The notes beneath the pieces were generated by a model, which saw only the letters and a list, made by a program, of their open reading frames with translations, did no database searches and had not been told where the DNA came from. Source: Brevibacillus brevis NBRC 100599 (GTDB lineage Bacteria; Bacillota; Bacilli; Brevibacillales; Brevibacillaceae). Taken from it: DNA of 64,000 bases. Location of the stretch: assembly GCF_000010165.1 (NCBI RefSeq), contig NC_012491.1, positions 4,595,501 through 4,659,500 of the forward strand, given 5' to 3'. How positions within the stretch are numbered: the first letter of the stretch is position 1; each line of letters opens with the position of its first letter. Shown here piece by piece: positions 8,360 through 17,121 of this stretch. The position numbers were made by a program, and so were the translations under genes.

Positions 8360-9772
8360 ATGACGAAAAATTTACCAACACCATTTATCGAGCGCATGAA
8401 AACCTTGCTCGGACACGACTATGAGGCCTTCGTTTCCTCGTATGATCAGCCTGTGACACACGGCTTGCGAGTCAATCCGTTGAAGGTGGAGCGTGACGAT
8501 TTTTTGAAAATCTCGCCGTTTGCTGTAGAAGCAGTCCCTTGGTGCGAAAACGGGTTTCGCTACAAAGAGCCTGCTCGTCCCGGCAAGCATCCTTTTCACT
8601 CCGCTGGCATGTACTATTTGCAGGAGCCAAGTGCGATGTCCGCTGCCGAAGCACTCGGTGCACAACCTGGTGAGCGAATTCTCGACCTGTGTGCAGCGCC
8701 AGGGGGCAAATCGACGCAGCTTGCAGCGTTTTTGCATGGACAAGGAATGCTCGTGGCAAACGAAATCCATCCTGTTCGGGCAAAAGCCTTGTCAGAAAAC
8801 CTGGAGCGCTGCGGCGTGACCAATGCCGTCGTGACCAACGAAACGCCCGAACGCTTACAGGAGCGATTCCCTCAGTTTTTTGACCGAATTTTAGTAGACG
8901 CTCCTTGCTCTGGCGAAGGAATGTTTCGCAAGCTGCCCGAAGCAATCGAAGACTGGAGCCCAGCAAAAGTAACGGAGTGCCATGTCATGCAAGGCGATAT
9001 TCTCGAGGCGGCCGCTGCTATGCTGAAGCCAGGCGGGACGTTGGTCTACTCCACCTGCACATTCGCTCCGTTGGAAAACGAGCAGTCCCTGGTTAACTTC
9101 CTCGGCCGTCACCCGGAATTTGAGATCGTCCCGCTGCCACATGCAGATTGCTTTTCTGCTGGTCAACCCGAGTGGGCGTCGCCGCAAAACGAGCAGCTCA
9201 CCCAGACAGCCAGATTGTGGCCTCATCGTCTACAGGGAGAAGGTCATTACCTCGCCAAGCTGCAAAAGAGTGAGACCGCTGAAGTTCATGAACCTTCCGG
9301 GAAGCGTAAAGAAAAGCGTGCGGCAAAATCAGCTCCAGCAGGTCGAAAAGAAGCCCTGGCAGCCTGGCGTACATTCGCAGCCGAAGCACTCCCTGCGCTT
9401 TCCAAACCATTCGAAGATGAGTCAGCTTTTCTTTTATTTGGCGAGCAGCTCTACTACTCACCTGCCCCCGAGCTCGCCTGGGACAAGCTCAAGGTCGCGC
9501 GCGTCGGTCTGCATCTAGGAACGGTAAAGAAGAACAGATTTGAACCTGCACACGCCTTGGCACTCGCTCTCTCTCCTGCGGAGGCAGCCCGTGTCGCTTC
9601 GTATGGCGCGGACGATCCTGAACTGTTGCGGTACTTAAAAGGAGAAGCGCTCACGCGTGAAGGGGAAAGTGGTTGGACGCTGGTTACTGTAGAGGGATTC
9701 TCCATCGGTTGGGGCAAGCAATCAGAGGGGCAACTCAAAAATCATTATCCAAAAGGTCTACGCTGGTTGTAG
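8360..9772 (+). CDS. rsmF: RsmF-type 16S rRNA (cytosine-C5) methyltransferase
   Basis: 470 residues from the ATG at 8360 behind GGAGG; an in-frame ATG at 8306 lacks a site. It is a NOL1/NOP2/Sun methyltransferase that uses S-adenosylmethionine. The SAM loop is LDLCAAPGGKSTQ (about 108-120). The product-release cysteine C183 is in VDAPCSGEGMF, and the nucleophilic cysteine C233 is in VYSTCTF. The roughly 170 residues after the catalytic domain match the extended C-terminal part of the RsmF/YebU subgroup (an RsmF-B-like domain and a PUA-like tail ending LKNHYPKGLRWL). That extension separates it from RsmB. It stands alone and divergent from the chemoreceptor operon. The target base in this organism is assumed from the family. 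Confidence 0.85.
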   Translation: MTKNLPTPFIERMKTLLGHDYEAFVSSYDQPVTHGLRVNPLKVERDDFLKISPFAVEAVPWCENGFRYKEPARPGKHPFHSAGMYYLQEPSAMSAAEALGAQPGERILDLCAAPGGKSTQLAAFLHGQGMLVANEIHPVRAKALSENLERCGVTNAVVTNETPERLQERFPQFFDRILVDAPCSGEGMFRKLPEAIEDWSPAKVTECHVMQGDILEAAAAMLKPGGTLVYSTCTFAPLENEQSLVNFLGRHPEFEIVPLPHADCFSAGQPEWASPQNEQLTQTARLWPHRLQGEGHYLAKLQKSETAEVHEPSGKRKEKRAAKSAPAGRKEALAAWRTFAAEALPALSKPFEDESAFLLFGEQLYYSPAPELAWDKLKVARVGLHLGTVKKNRFEPAHALALALSPAEAARVASYGADDPELLRYLKGEALTREGESGWTLVTVEGFSIGWGKQSEGQLKNHYPKGLRWL

Positions 9773-9788
9773 ATTTCCATCCCAAATA

Positions 9789-9842
9789 AAAAAGCCCACA
9801 AAGCTACACGAAATGCATTCGTGACTGCTTTTGGGCTTTTCT
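9789..9842. terminator. Bidirectional intrinsic terminator
   Basis: A long stem (AAAGCCC...GGGCTTT outer arms, inner CACGAA/TTCGTG) has A-rich sequence on the left and T-rich sequence on the right, so it works for rsmF on plus and for the zinc-ribbon gene on minus. Confidence 0.8.
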
Positions 9843-9849
9843 CTTTTTC

Positions 9850-10095
9850 TTATGATCGCCCTCTGCGGGACGGATTGTCTACTACGGACAAAGAGCCATT
9901 TCTAATATAACGCAATATTTTTGAAACAGATATCCCTGTTGCGTTGGCAATTTGCATCGCATTCGAATTCGGATACGTTCTCACGTAATTGCGAATCATC
10001 TGGTAGTCTTGCATTTCGTTTTCTCCGCAAACCTGGCAACTGTACTCTCCCCGGCCCATCGGACTGCCGCATTTCAAGCACGTATCCGTCGTCAT
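9850..10095 (-). CDS. Small zinc-ribbon/helix-turn-helix protein, YvyF-like architecture
   Basis: 81 residues from the ATG at 10095, 8 bases after GAGGAG (a GTG directly before it is less likely). CLKCG (about residues 6-10) and CQVCG (about 19-23) make a zinc ribbon. It is followed by a winged-helix-like segment (MQIANATGISVSKILRYIRNG) that reads as a helix-turn-helix. The arrangement matches the flagellar-operon protein YvyF of Bacillus, but here the gene is alone and not beside flgM or flgK. A regulatory role is plausible. A GTAC-CATA-GTAC inverted repeat in its upstream region (near 10120-10131) could be an operator. Confidence 0.55.
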   Translation of the reverse strand: MTTDTCLKCGSPMGRGEYSCQVCGENEMQDYQMIRNYVRTYPNSNAMQIANATGISVSKILRYIRNGSLSVVDNPSRRGRS

Positions 10096-10247
10096 CACTG
10101 GTTCTCCTCACACCCTGTACTATGGTACTTTTACAAGAAAGGGTTCTATCTTCCTATCTATTACCCAATTCACATGGGAGGAAAACACTATTTTCTATCG
10201 CAATTCCTGTATTCTATTAAAATTCGATACAGTCATTCCAAATTCCT

Positions 10248-10895
10248 TTAAAAAGGCCAGTATGGAGGCTTCAAACCGCTTTTTGCGAAAAGGACAATCG
10301 CAAACCCAATGAGAAAGACACCACTGAGCACATGAAAAACGTTGAACCATCCTGGACGAAAAAAGCGAGCCAAATACGCGGCCAACAAAGCTACCAGCCC
10401 TAGAAACAAAAAAGTCGATAACAGACAGCCTGTCGCAAACAAGAACAACTCCGTTGAATGAACAAAAGTGCCAGATGCCAATAGTGAGCCAAATACTCCC
10501 GCCCAAAACAGAACGGTCAGAGGATTTGCGAGCGTCAGAAGCACGCCGTGCCAAAAGCTGCTTCGACCCGATGGAGCCTGCTGAACTGGTGCCTGTTCTT
10601 GTTCTCCCCTTCCTTTTATGGCACGCAAGGTTTGAATCCCAAACCAAGTCAAAATCAGGGCCCCCATAATCAAAACCATCTGTCTGACCCAATCGATTTG
10701 TAACAGCAGCGACAGTCCCCCGATCGCCCCTACCATATAAACCGCATCTGCGAGTGCAACACCCAGTACCATCATGAATGCATCCCGCAATCGCCGAGTC
10801 ATCGAGCGATGCAACACCGCCAGACAGACCGGACCAACGGATAGCTGGAGCATCATCCCGAATAATAGACCGTGCCAGATCGCCATCAGGCTCAC
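10248..10895 (-). CDS. LysE/RhtB-family amino acid exporter
   Basis: 215 residues with six hydrophobic segments, the LysE fold size. The N-terminal helix carries the family motif LQLSVGPVCLAVLHRSM (Q/S-x-G-P) and residues near 122 show the second motif TLANPLTVLFWAGV. It exports amino acids or small amines across the inner membrane. Start: GTG at 10895, whose first bases overlap the Lrp stop (TGA), or ATG at 10886, 11 bases after GAGGAG; both give the same transporter. Coupling to the upstream Lrp-type regulator suggests export is switched on by a particular amino acid, as for LysE/LysG-type pairs; the substrate is not predictable. Confidence 0.85.
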   Translation of the reverse strand: MSLMAIWHGLLFGMMLQLSVGPVCLAVLHRSMTRRLRDAFMMVLGVALADAVYMVGAIGGLSLLLQIDWVRQMVLIMGALILTWFGIQTLRAIKGRGEQEQAPVQQAPSGRSSFWHGVLLTLANPLTVLFWAGVFGSLLASGTFVHSTELFLFATGCLLSTFLFLGLVALLAAYLARFFRPGWFNVFHVLSGVFLIGFAIVLFAKSGLKPPYWPF

Positions 10896-11326
10896 ATCTC
10901 CTCTTTCATGGAAGACAGGACGATCATCGTATTCGTCTTGCTTACCCCTTCTACTTGCTTCAATGTTTCAGAGATGAATCGTTCCAGATCAGCCGTCCCT
11001 TTTACGGCAACCTTCAATACATAGTCGTAAGCTCCCGCAATATGATGGCATTCCAGCACACAGTCTGCCTGCATGACCGTCTCACGGAAGCCAGCGATAT
11101 GCTCCGTTTTCTCGATTTGCACCATCACAAACGCAATCAGGTGAAGCCCTAGCTGCTCCCGATCCAGCTTTACCGTGAATTGCCTGATGAGCCCTGTATC
11201 CTCCAGCTTGCGTATTCGCTCGGAGACCGCAGGCACGGACAAATGAACCTGCTTGCTGATGTCGGAGCTGGTGATTTGGGCATTTTCCCGCAATAAGCGA
11301 AGGATTTGTTCATCAATCCGATCCAT
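10892..11326 (-). CDS. Lrp/AsnC-family transcriptional regulator
   Basis: 144 residues from the ATG at 11326, 9 bases after AGGAGG; an upstream in-frame start eight codons earlier is ignored. The N-terminal winged HTH reads MDRIDEQILRLLRENAQITSS and the C-terminal RAM (ligand-binding) domain carries VLECHHIAGAYDYVLKV, the standard Lrp signature with G-x-Y-D. It overlaps the LysE-type exporter by 4 bases. A TATAAT sequence just upstream (about 11354-11359 on minus) is a likely -10 element. By family, it forms octamers or dimers that respond to an amino acid and control the adjacent exporter. Confidence 0.9.
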   Translation of the reverse strand: MDRIDEQILRLLRENAQITSSDISKQVHLSVPAVSERIRKLEDTGLIRQFTVKLDREQLGLHLIAFVMVQIEKTEHIAGFRETVMQADCVLECHHIAGAYDYVLKVAVKGTADLERFISETLKQVEGVSKTNTMIVLSSMKEEM

Positions 11327-11518
11327 AGTGGTGCCCCTCCTTTTTATCATGATTATACCAATTCCTTCATAATAAAAAGGGTTTTGACGCTATCACCGTA
11401 TATTTTAAAGAGATGATATGGCTTAACTTTCATTTTTTCTGCCACACGAATGATCTTGGGGCGTATTCCTAATACAATGCGGCCGAGAGAGACAAGAAGT
11501 TATCATACAACCATCTTC

Positions 11519-12685
11519 TTACGCTGATAGCTGCTCTTTCTTTGTGGAAAACAAGCGGATCGCGAGCAACAATGACAGCAACGCTATAACAAATCCGGAC
11601 CAGCCCAGATGCTCCACAGAGGAGTTGCTGATCACCAGTCCCCCAACCCACGATCCCAAAGCGAAGCCAAATTGAATAAAGGATGTATTGATGCTAAGTG
11701 CGATATCTGGCGAACGGGGCACCTGGGTAACCAAATATAGCTGTTGGGCCGGAGACGTTGCCCAAGTTGCGAGCATCCACAGCATGATGATCACGATATA
11801 CGTAGTGATTACTCCATCCATGACCGATAGCAAAAGCAGCATACCTGCCTGAAGGGAGAGTCCAAAATAAATCGTAAACTTCGGCCCTTTGCGATCTGCA
11901 ATAACCCCTCCAATTTTTGACCCCATAAAACTGCAAATGCCTGCTAAAAACAGAATCCCGGAAATCTCGGATGCCGAAAGCACGGCCCGGCTTAGCAGAA
12001 AAGGCGCAATATAGGTAAACAATGTGGAATAAGCGCCGATGTACAACAGCGTGATAACAACCGCAGTAAGAATCTTTCTATTTTTTATAACAGCTAGCTG
12101 TGCCCGCGGTGTTACAGCCTCCTGCGCTTTTATAGGCGGGACTTTTTTATAAATGACAAGCAACGGAACCAAGCCCAGCAGTCCAATAAAAATAAACAGC
12201 AGTCTCCAACCAATCGCTTCACTTAAAAAAGTGCCAACGGGAAGACCAAGTACAAGTGAGCTACTCAATCCCATCAAAATGATGCCGATTGCTCGCCCAC
12301 GATTGCCTTCTTCAACTAGCCGTGTAGATACAGCCATCGCAACAACAGTAGCAACTCCTCCACTGAGTCCTTGAATCATGCGTGTAACCAGCATCATCTC
12401 AAAGGAAGGACTCACATAGACCAGCCAGTTGCTCAAAATAAAAATGCCAAGCATTATAAGTAATAATTTTTTTCGGTCAAGATGGATCGTGGCAGCGATG
12501 ACAATAGGAGCCCCTACTGCCGCAGAAAGGGCAAATGCAGTGACAAGCAATCCAGCAGACGACGTCGTGACACAAAGATCAGCTGCCACCGTTTGAATGA
12601 TCCCGCTTATCAGATACTCCACTGTCCCAATCAGGAAAACTGCCAAAGCGAGAATATGGACAACCCCTTTATTCCCCATGCTCAC
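11519..12685 (-). CDS. MFS transporter, DHA1-type (drug/arabinose efflux)
   Basis: 388 residues, 12 predicted TM helices. The DHA1 motif between TM2 and TM3 is weak (IHLDRKKLLL); motif C in TM5 reads GLSSSLVLGLPVGTFL, as in AraJ/YdhP-type exporters. The start is GTG 12685 or ATG 12679, both behind AAGGGGG. The coding region overlaps the end of the upstream MerR-family gene by 17 bases, so the two are translationally linked. The MerR protein probably induces its own operon when a compound is bound, giving efflux of that compound. Substrate unknown. Confidence 0.85.
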   Translation of the reverse strand: MSMGNKGVVHILALAVFLIGTVEYLISGIIQTVAADLCVTTSSAGLLVTAFALSAAVGAPIVIAATIHLDRKKLLLIMLGIFILSNWLVYVSPSFEMMLVTRMIQGLSGGVATVVAMAVSTRLVEEGNRGRAIGIILMGLSSSLVLGLPVGTFLSEAIGWRLLFIFIGLLGLVPLLVIYKKVPPIKAQEAVTPRAQLAVIKNRKILTAVVITLLYIGAYSTLFTYIAPFLLSRAVLSASEISGILFLAGICSFMGSKIGGVIADRKGPKFTIYFGLSLQAGMLLLLSVMDGVITTYIVIIMLWMLATWATSPAQQLYLVTQVPRSPDIALSINTSFIQFGFALGSWVGGLVISNSSVEHLGWSGFVIALLSLLLAIRLFSTKKEQLSA

Positions 12686-13511
12686 TTTGCCCCCTTGCTA
12701 CAATTGGAATCTGGATTTCTATGAGCTCAACTCCAGGTTCATCTGATAAGGGTACATAGATTTCTCTGCCGGGCTGCTCATCTCGAATACAGTAACCATG
12801 CTGTTCAATCCACGTAGCCAAATCCAGGCAAGCTGATTCTTTCATGGTCGAATCCGAACGGAATAGTAACGTAGCCATTGTCTCGGCAGGCAAGAAGCTT
12901 CGTTCCATTTGCTCGGGCAGTTTGACAGATTCTGTTTTAATGCCATAGCCCACCCCAAAATCGAAAAGCTGATCCTTCGTTCCGGTTTCCTTCCATAGCA
13001 CTGTTTTGGGACCTGTCAAGGATGACTTCATGCTGGGATCAAGCATGCTGTCGAACATTTGAAACAGCCAAGGAATATCTTCAGCAGTACCCCGTGCCGA
13101 ATAGGAGATCAAGTGCATACCATCTATCTGCTTCAAAACCACCTCTTGCTCCTTCTCGATCCTTCCCTCCCGTTCTACAAGCTGCACTCGTTCTTTAATA
13201 CGGGCAAGCTTTGCCATTTCCATCTCTAGCAGGGATTGGATTTCATTTTCTTTGAGCCTCAGCATGCCCCGAATTTGTTCGGCTGGTATATTCTCGTGAA
13301 GCAATTGCGCAATCTGCTGCAAGGTGAACCCCAATTCTTTGAAGATGACAATTCGATTGATCTGCAGAAGCTGTTCGGCACAGTAATATCGGTACCCGGT
13401 CGTATCATCGATTTTTGCTGGTTTTAGAATCCCAATCTGATCATAATAGCGCAACGTTTGCAACGGAATTCGACTCAGTCGGGAAAACTCGCTGATTTTG
13501 AACAATTCCAC
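12669..13511 (-). CDS. MerR-family regulator with GyrI-like effector domain
   Basis: 280 residues from a GTG start at 13511. The N-terminal MerR winged-helix reads FKISEFSRLSRIPLQTLRYYD with the wing ...TGYRYYCAEQL. A coiled-coil dimer helix lies around residues 80-125. From about 125 on there is a GyrI/AraC-type effector-binding domain (LISYSARGTAEDIPWLF...GVGYGIKTE). This is the BmrR/TipA arrangement that senses hydrophobic or cationic drugs. It is the first gene of an operon with an MFS pump. The upstream promoter has the long MerR-type spacer, consistent with activation by DNA distortion at its own promoter. Confidence 0.85.
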   Translation of the reverse strand: MELFKISEFSRLSRIPLQTLRYYDQIGILKPAKIDDTTGYRYYCAEQLLQINRIVIFKELGFTLQQIAQLLHENIPAEQIRGMLRLKENEIQSLLEMEMAKLARIKERVQLVEREGRIEKEQEVVLKQIDGMHLISYSARGTAEDIPWLFQMFDSMLDPSMKSSLTGPKTVLWKETGTKDQLFDFGVGYGIKTESVKLPEQMERSFLPAETMATLLFRSDSTMKESACLDLATWIEQHGYCIRDEQPGREIYVPLSDEPGVELIEIQIPIVARGQSEHGE

Positions 13512-13537
13512 ACCTTCCCTCTCATTACTTCGATCTG

Positions 13538-13569
13538 AGTATAAACCTTCTAGTCGGGTATAAAGTCAA
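13538..13569 (-). promoter_or_regulatory. MerR-type promoter with 20-bp spacer
   Basis: Minus strand TTGACT (13569-13564), a 20-bp spacer with an imperfect dyad (TATACCC ... GGTTTATA), then TATACT (13543-13538). Spacers of 19-20 bp with an internal dyad are the hallmark of MerR-activated promoters. Confidence 0.75.
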
Positions 13570-13596
13570 GAATCGAAAGGCGTTTCTACAAAAAAA

Positions 13597-13625
13597 CTGC
13601 CCAGATCCTTCTCGGATCTGGACAG
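13597..13625 (-). terminator. Intrinsic terminator of the DEAD-box helicase gene
   Basis: A 12-bp stem with one G-U pair (13597-13608 and 13614-13625) is followed on minus by seven T. It lies 12 bases after the helicase stop. Confidence 0.9.
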
Positions 13626-13636
13626 CCTTTTCTATC

Positions 13637-15118
13637 TTATTTTCCCCGAGATTTCCCTTGGGATTGACTAAATGGTCTTCCACCCTTGGCAGAACGGGCT
13701 GCTCCACCTTTTCCTGCTTTTTTGGCATCGGCAGGCTTGGCAGATTTACCCGCTTTGCGTGCTGCAATCGCTTCAGCCTTCTTGCGGTTTTTCTCGTACT
13801 GCGTTTGCAGATCTCCCAGCTCACGCGCCATCTTCTTTTTGTAGCCTGGCTTTACCTTCGTCTTTTTCTTTATCGCTTCCCGTACAGGAGAGAACTCTTT
13901 GTCTTTTTCCTTCTGTTGCTCTTTCGCCTGTTGCGCCCGCAGCTCAATGAAATGAGCTTCCCGTTCTTCTGCGCGCTGACGACGTCCGGCATCCAGATGG
14001 CGTCCTTCCTGCAAAATTCTTTCTTCGATCGAAGCCTTCGTCGCTTTCGCAAAACGAGCCATCAAGTTTTTCTGACGAGGAGAAATGAGGGAGATCGCTT
14101 TTCCCTTTTGTCCTGCACGACCCGTACGACCGACGCGGTGAATGTAACTGTCCACGTCATTCGGCAAATCGTAGTTGATGACGTGAGTTACACCTTCTAC
14201 ATCGAGTCCACGAGCCGCGATATCTGTCGCGATCAAAAATTGGAAACGAATTTCGCGGAATTGCTTCATCAGTTGTTCCCGCTTGTTTTGGGACAAATCA
14301 CCGTACAGGGCTTTCGCCGAGAGGCCATTTTCCTGCAGGCGGGCTGTAAGCTGTTGCACACGTACTTGGGTATTGGCAAACACAATGGTCAAGAACGGCT
14401 GCTCTTGCTCCAGCACATCGACGAGAGCATCCGTCTTATCGCTTTGGTTCACTACATAGTAAAATTGTTCAATGCGCTCCACAGTCTTCTGCTTACCCTC
14501 GATCTTGATATGCGGTGGCTGTTTCATGAAGCGGTGCGCCAGTTTTTTCACCAAATCAGGCATCGTAGCCGAGAACAACAGCACCTGGCGTTGGGAAGGT
14601 GTGTGGACGATTACTTGCTCCACATCTTCCAAGAAGCCCATTTCCATCATTTTATCGGCTTCATCCAGCACCAATGTGGAGATACGTCCGAAATGGAGCG
14701 ATCCGCGCTTCATATGATCCAGTACACGTCCTGGTGTTCCTACAACAATTTGGACCGTTTCTTTCAGCTTGCTCAGCTGTTTGTCAATATCCGTTCCACC
14801 GTGCAGGGAGAGTACATTCACATTCAGGTGTTTGCCCAGCTTTTCTACTTCTTTGGCAATCTGGATGGAAAGCTCACGCGTCGGAGTGAGGATGAGCGCT
14901 TGAATGTCGCGTTTTCCCTCATCCAATGCGTTGAGGATCGGCAGCATGAATGCAGCTGTTTTACCCGTACCTGTCTGAGCTTGTCCGATCAGATCCTTGC
15001 CTTCCATAATGAGAGGAATGGCTTCCTCTTGAATTTGTGTTGGTTCTTTATAATACAGGTCTTGAATCCCTTGCATCAGCTCCGGACGAAAACCAAAAGA
15101 CGCAAACGATTTTGCCAT
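13637..15118 (-). CDS. DEAD-box ATP-dependent RNA helicase, CshA/CshB-like
   Basis: 493 residues from ATG 15118, 8 bases after AAAGGAAG. All helicase motifs are present in order: Q motif (FGFRPELMQ...PTQIQ), I AQTGTGKT, Ia PTRELSIQ, Ib TPGRVLDH, II DEAD (LVLDEADKMM), III SAT, V ATDIAARGLD, VI HRVGRTGRAG. The C-terminal tail from about 385 is strongly basic, Lys/Arg/Ala/Gly-rich, a typical non-specific RNA-binding extension. Such enzymes remodel structured RNA in ribosome assembly, RNA decay and cold adaptation. The promoter at 15255-15283 gives an untranslated leader of about 130 bases, long enough for temperature or RNA-based control, but no known leader motif was recognised. Confidence 0.9.
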   Translation of the reverse strand: MAKSFASFGFRPELMQGIQDLYYKEPTQIQEEAIPLIMEGKDLIGQAQTGTGKTAAFMLPILNALDEGKRDIQALILTPTRELSIQIAKEVEKLGKHLNVNVLSLHGGTDIDKQLSKLKETVQIVVGTPGRVLDHMKRGSLHFGRISTLVLDEADKMMEMGFLEDVEQVIVHTPSQRQVLLFSATMPDLVKKLAHRFMKQPPHIKIEGKQKTVERIEQFYYVVNQSDKTDALVDVLEQEQPFLTIVFANTQVRVQQLTARLQENGLSAKALYGDLSQNKREQLMKQFREIRFQFLIATDIAARGLDVEGVTHVINYDLPNDVDSYIHRVGRTGRAGQKGKAISLISPRQKNLMARFAKATKASIEERILQEGRHLDAGRRQRAEEREAHFIELRAQQAKEQQKEKDKEFSPVREAIKKKTKVKPGYKKKMARELGDLQTQYEKNRKKAEAIAARKAGKSAKPADAKKAGKGGAARSAKGGRPFSQSQGKSRGK

Positions 15119-15254
15119 AACTTCCACTTCCTTTCACAAGCGATCCGATTCGCCACACCATGACTGCATGGACAGTGGATGCGATAAAACCGGCTCTCAT
15201 CAATCAAAATTCATCCTAGGCAGGTTGTTGCCCTTGCGAAATCCTATCCTACCT

Positions 15255-15283
15255 ATACTAAAGGAGTCCTTTCGAAAAAACAA
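15255..15283 (-). promoter_or_regulatory. Candidate SigA promoter for the helicase gene
   Basis: Minus strand TTGTTT (15283-15278), 17-bp spacer, TAGTAT (15260-15255). Confidence 0.5.
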
Positions 15284-15437
15284 CTAAACCGTTCAACTCC
15301 GGGGCATTTTTCTTCAAGACTCGCGACGCTGAAGCAAGCCTCGCTAAAATTTTTGCTTACATCATGTGACCATGTATCGATCTCGCTGATCTAATTACTG
15401 TCCATGCGAAAAACCAACACAGAAAGGAGTGTGAAAG

Positions 15438-15971
15438 ATGAATCTAACAGAACAGGTTCTCTTGGCAAAACAGGGAGATCGTGAAGCTTTTATCGCTGTT
15501 GTCAAACAAGTCGAGAGCTCCTTGTACCATACGGCTAGATCCATCCTGAAAAAGGAGGAAGATATTGCAGATGCTCTCCAGGAAACCATTTTGAAAGCTT
15601 TTAAATCTCTGCATTCACTTCGTGAGCCCCAATTTTTCAAGACATGGATGTTCCGAATTTTGATCAATGAATGCAACAAGATCGTAGCAAATCGCTCCCG
15701 TAACGTTCTAATGGATGAATTCCCTATCCAATTGTCACTCTCACCGAAAGACGAACTTATTGACCTGCGGGACGCCGTTGAGAGATTGGATGAACAGCAG
15801 CGCCTTGTTATTGTGCTTCACTATTTTGAAGACATGCCTTTAAGACAAGTAGCAGAGATACTGGAAATTTCGGAGAGTGCTGCAAAAATGCGACTCAGTA
15901 GGGCACGGAACAACTTGATGGAGAAATTACATACATTTCGGGAAGGGAAGATACATTATGGATCAATCTAA
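15438..15971 (+). CDS. ECF-type RNA polymerase sigma factor
   Basis: 177 residues; ATG behind AAAGGAGTG. Region 2 (about 10-75) includes LYHTARSILKKEEDIADALQETILKAF, with the D-A-x-Q-E-T core-binding signature. Region 4 (about 115-165) reads LDEQQRLVIVLHYFEDMPLRQVAEILEISESAAKMRLSRAR, split here only as family landmarks. There is no region 1 or 3, which defines group IV sigmas. Its last 14 bases overlap the start of a DUF4179 membrane protein that is its likely anti-sigma factor. It is related to, but clearly distinct from, the second ECF gene at 33327-33875. The inducing stress is unknown. Confidence 0.9.
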   Translation: MNLTEQVLLAKQGDREAFIAVVKQVESSLYHTARSILKKEEDIADALQETILKAFKSLHSLREPQFFKTWMFRILINECNKIVANRSRNVLMDEFPIQLSLSPKDELIDLRDAVERLDEQQRLVIVLHYFEDMPLRQVAEILEISESAAKMRLSRARNNLMEKLHTFREGKIHYGSI

Positions 15972-17064
15972 ATTCGATGTAGAACTACAGGAGTACAAAC
16001 GTACAAAAGATTCGACGATGTCACCATTGGTACGGGCTCGATTGGATGCAACATACGCCGCTCTCCCGGAAATGTCTCGTGAACGAAAAGTCCAACGATT
16101 ACGCAAAGCACCCTATGTTGCGGCCGCAGCAGTCATTCTAGGTGCAACTGTATTCACCTCCGGATTTATCTCGCCAGTCATGGCGCAATCGATTAAGCAG
16201 ATCCCATTGGTGGGCAGTCTCTTTAGCTTCATCGAAGCGGACCTCGGCTTACGAGCTGCAGGCGAACAAGGTCTTTCTTCCAAGGTCAACAGAAGTATTT
16301 CTCATCATGACATGAAGCTCGAGGTAACAGAGACGGTCTTCGACGGAACACGCGCTGTCTACCTCCTCAATGTAACGGCTCCAAACCTGAAGGACGGCAT
16401 GTTTGATACGGGAGCGGAGGTTGTCAAACTCAGTGACGCTATCGAAAATGTCACTTTTAGCATCGATGGAAAAGGGCAAGATGACCCAGATAGTTTGGTA
16501 ACAGGCGGTTTTTTCTACTCAGCTGGCGAATCGCACCCAAACTTTCTTGTCTTCGAAGAAATTTTGAAGACACCTGACCACAATTCTACGGGCAAGATTC
16601 CAGACTCATTCCATGCGGAAGTGGTTGTTAAGCTTGCTGGTATTGATCAAGCCTTCAAGCTAGACATTCCGTTCCAAAAAGCGACGAACAACACCATCCA
16701 GCTTAAACCGAATGCTATTCAATCAAACGATGGGATTTCTTTCGAAGTATCCGAGGTCAATGTGACGCCAGTGACGACGCGCTTGTTGTATTCGGTCAAA
16801 CTGGATGGCGCGACATCAGATAAGTCCATCAGAGCTGCCCTGTTTGACGACCAAGGTCGTCAACTGACATCCCTCCACGGAGAAGGGGAACGTAAGGATA
16901 ACACTCTCACATTTGACGCCCGCTATGCTTCTGCACAAGGACAGCCGAAGTATTTCATAATCAAGCCTTTTGTCGTAAAAGATCATTTCGCTGAAACAGT
17001 CACAGACGATCAGTTTATTAAGGGTCTGGAAATAAAGGTAGACCTCCCCGAGAAGAACAAGTAA
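15958..17064 (+). CDS. DUF4179-type membrane anti-sigma factor
   Basis: 368 residues; the ATG lies inside the end of the sigma gene (14-base overlap). A cytoplasmic N-terminus of about 50 residues precedes one membrane helix (about 51-75, PYVAAAAVILGATVFTSGF). About 290 extracytoplasmic residues follow with the DUF4179 pattern VPLVGSLF-like and beta-rich repeats. The cytoplasmic part presumably binds the sigma factor; release on envelope stress is inferred from operon structure and not shown. Same architecture as the protein at 32279-33352. Confidence 0.8.
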   Translation: MDQSKFDVELQEYKRTKDSTMSPLVRARLDATYAALPEMSRERKVQRLRKAPYVAAAAVILGATVFTSGFISPVMAQSIKQIPLVGSLFSFIEADLGLRAAGEQGLSSKVNRSISHHDMKLEVTETVFDGTRAVYLLNVTAPNLKDGMFDTGAEVVKLSDAIENVTFSIDGKGQDDPDSLVTGGFFYSAGESHPNFLVFEEILKTPDHNSTGKIPDSFHAEVVVKLAGIDQAFKLDIPFQKATNNTIQLKPNAIQSNDGISFEVSEVNVTPVTTRLLYSVKLDGATSDKSIRAALFDDQGRQLTSLHGEGERKDNTLTFDARYASAQGQPKYFIIKPFVVKDHFAETVTDDQFIKGLEIKVDLPEKNK

Positions 17065-17071
17065 CAAAACG

Positions 17072-17110
17072 AAAACCCTCCCCAATGCATTCATACATGG
17101 GGAGGGTTTT
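17072..17110. terminator. Bidirectional intrinsic terminator
   Basis: The perfect arms AAAACCCTCCCCA and TGGGGAGGGTTTT serve the anti-sigma gene (plus) and the converging M42 peptidase gene (minus). Confidence 0.9.
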
Positions 17111-17121
17111 GCTTTCCTTGC

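Noticed and set aside
13658..15163. 501-codon plus-strand open frame
   Set aside because: Exactly antisense to the DEAD-box helicase gene, with no ribosome binding site and a Cys/His/Phe-rich composition typical of a shadow frame.
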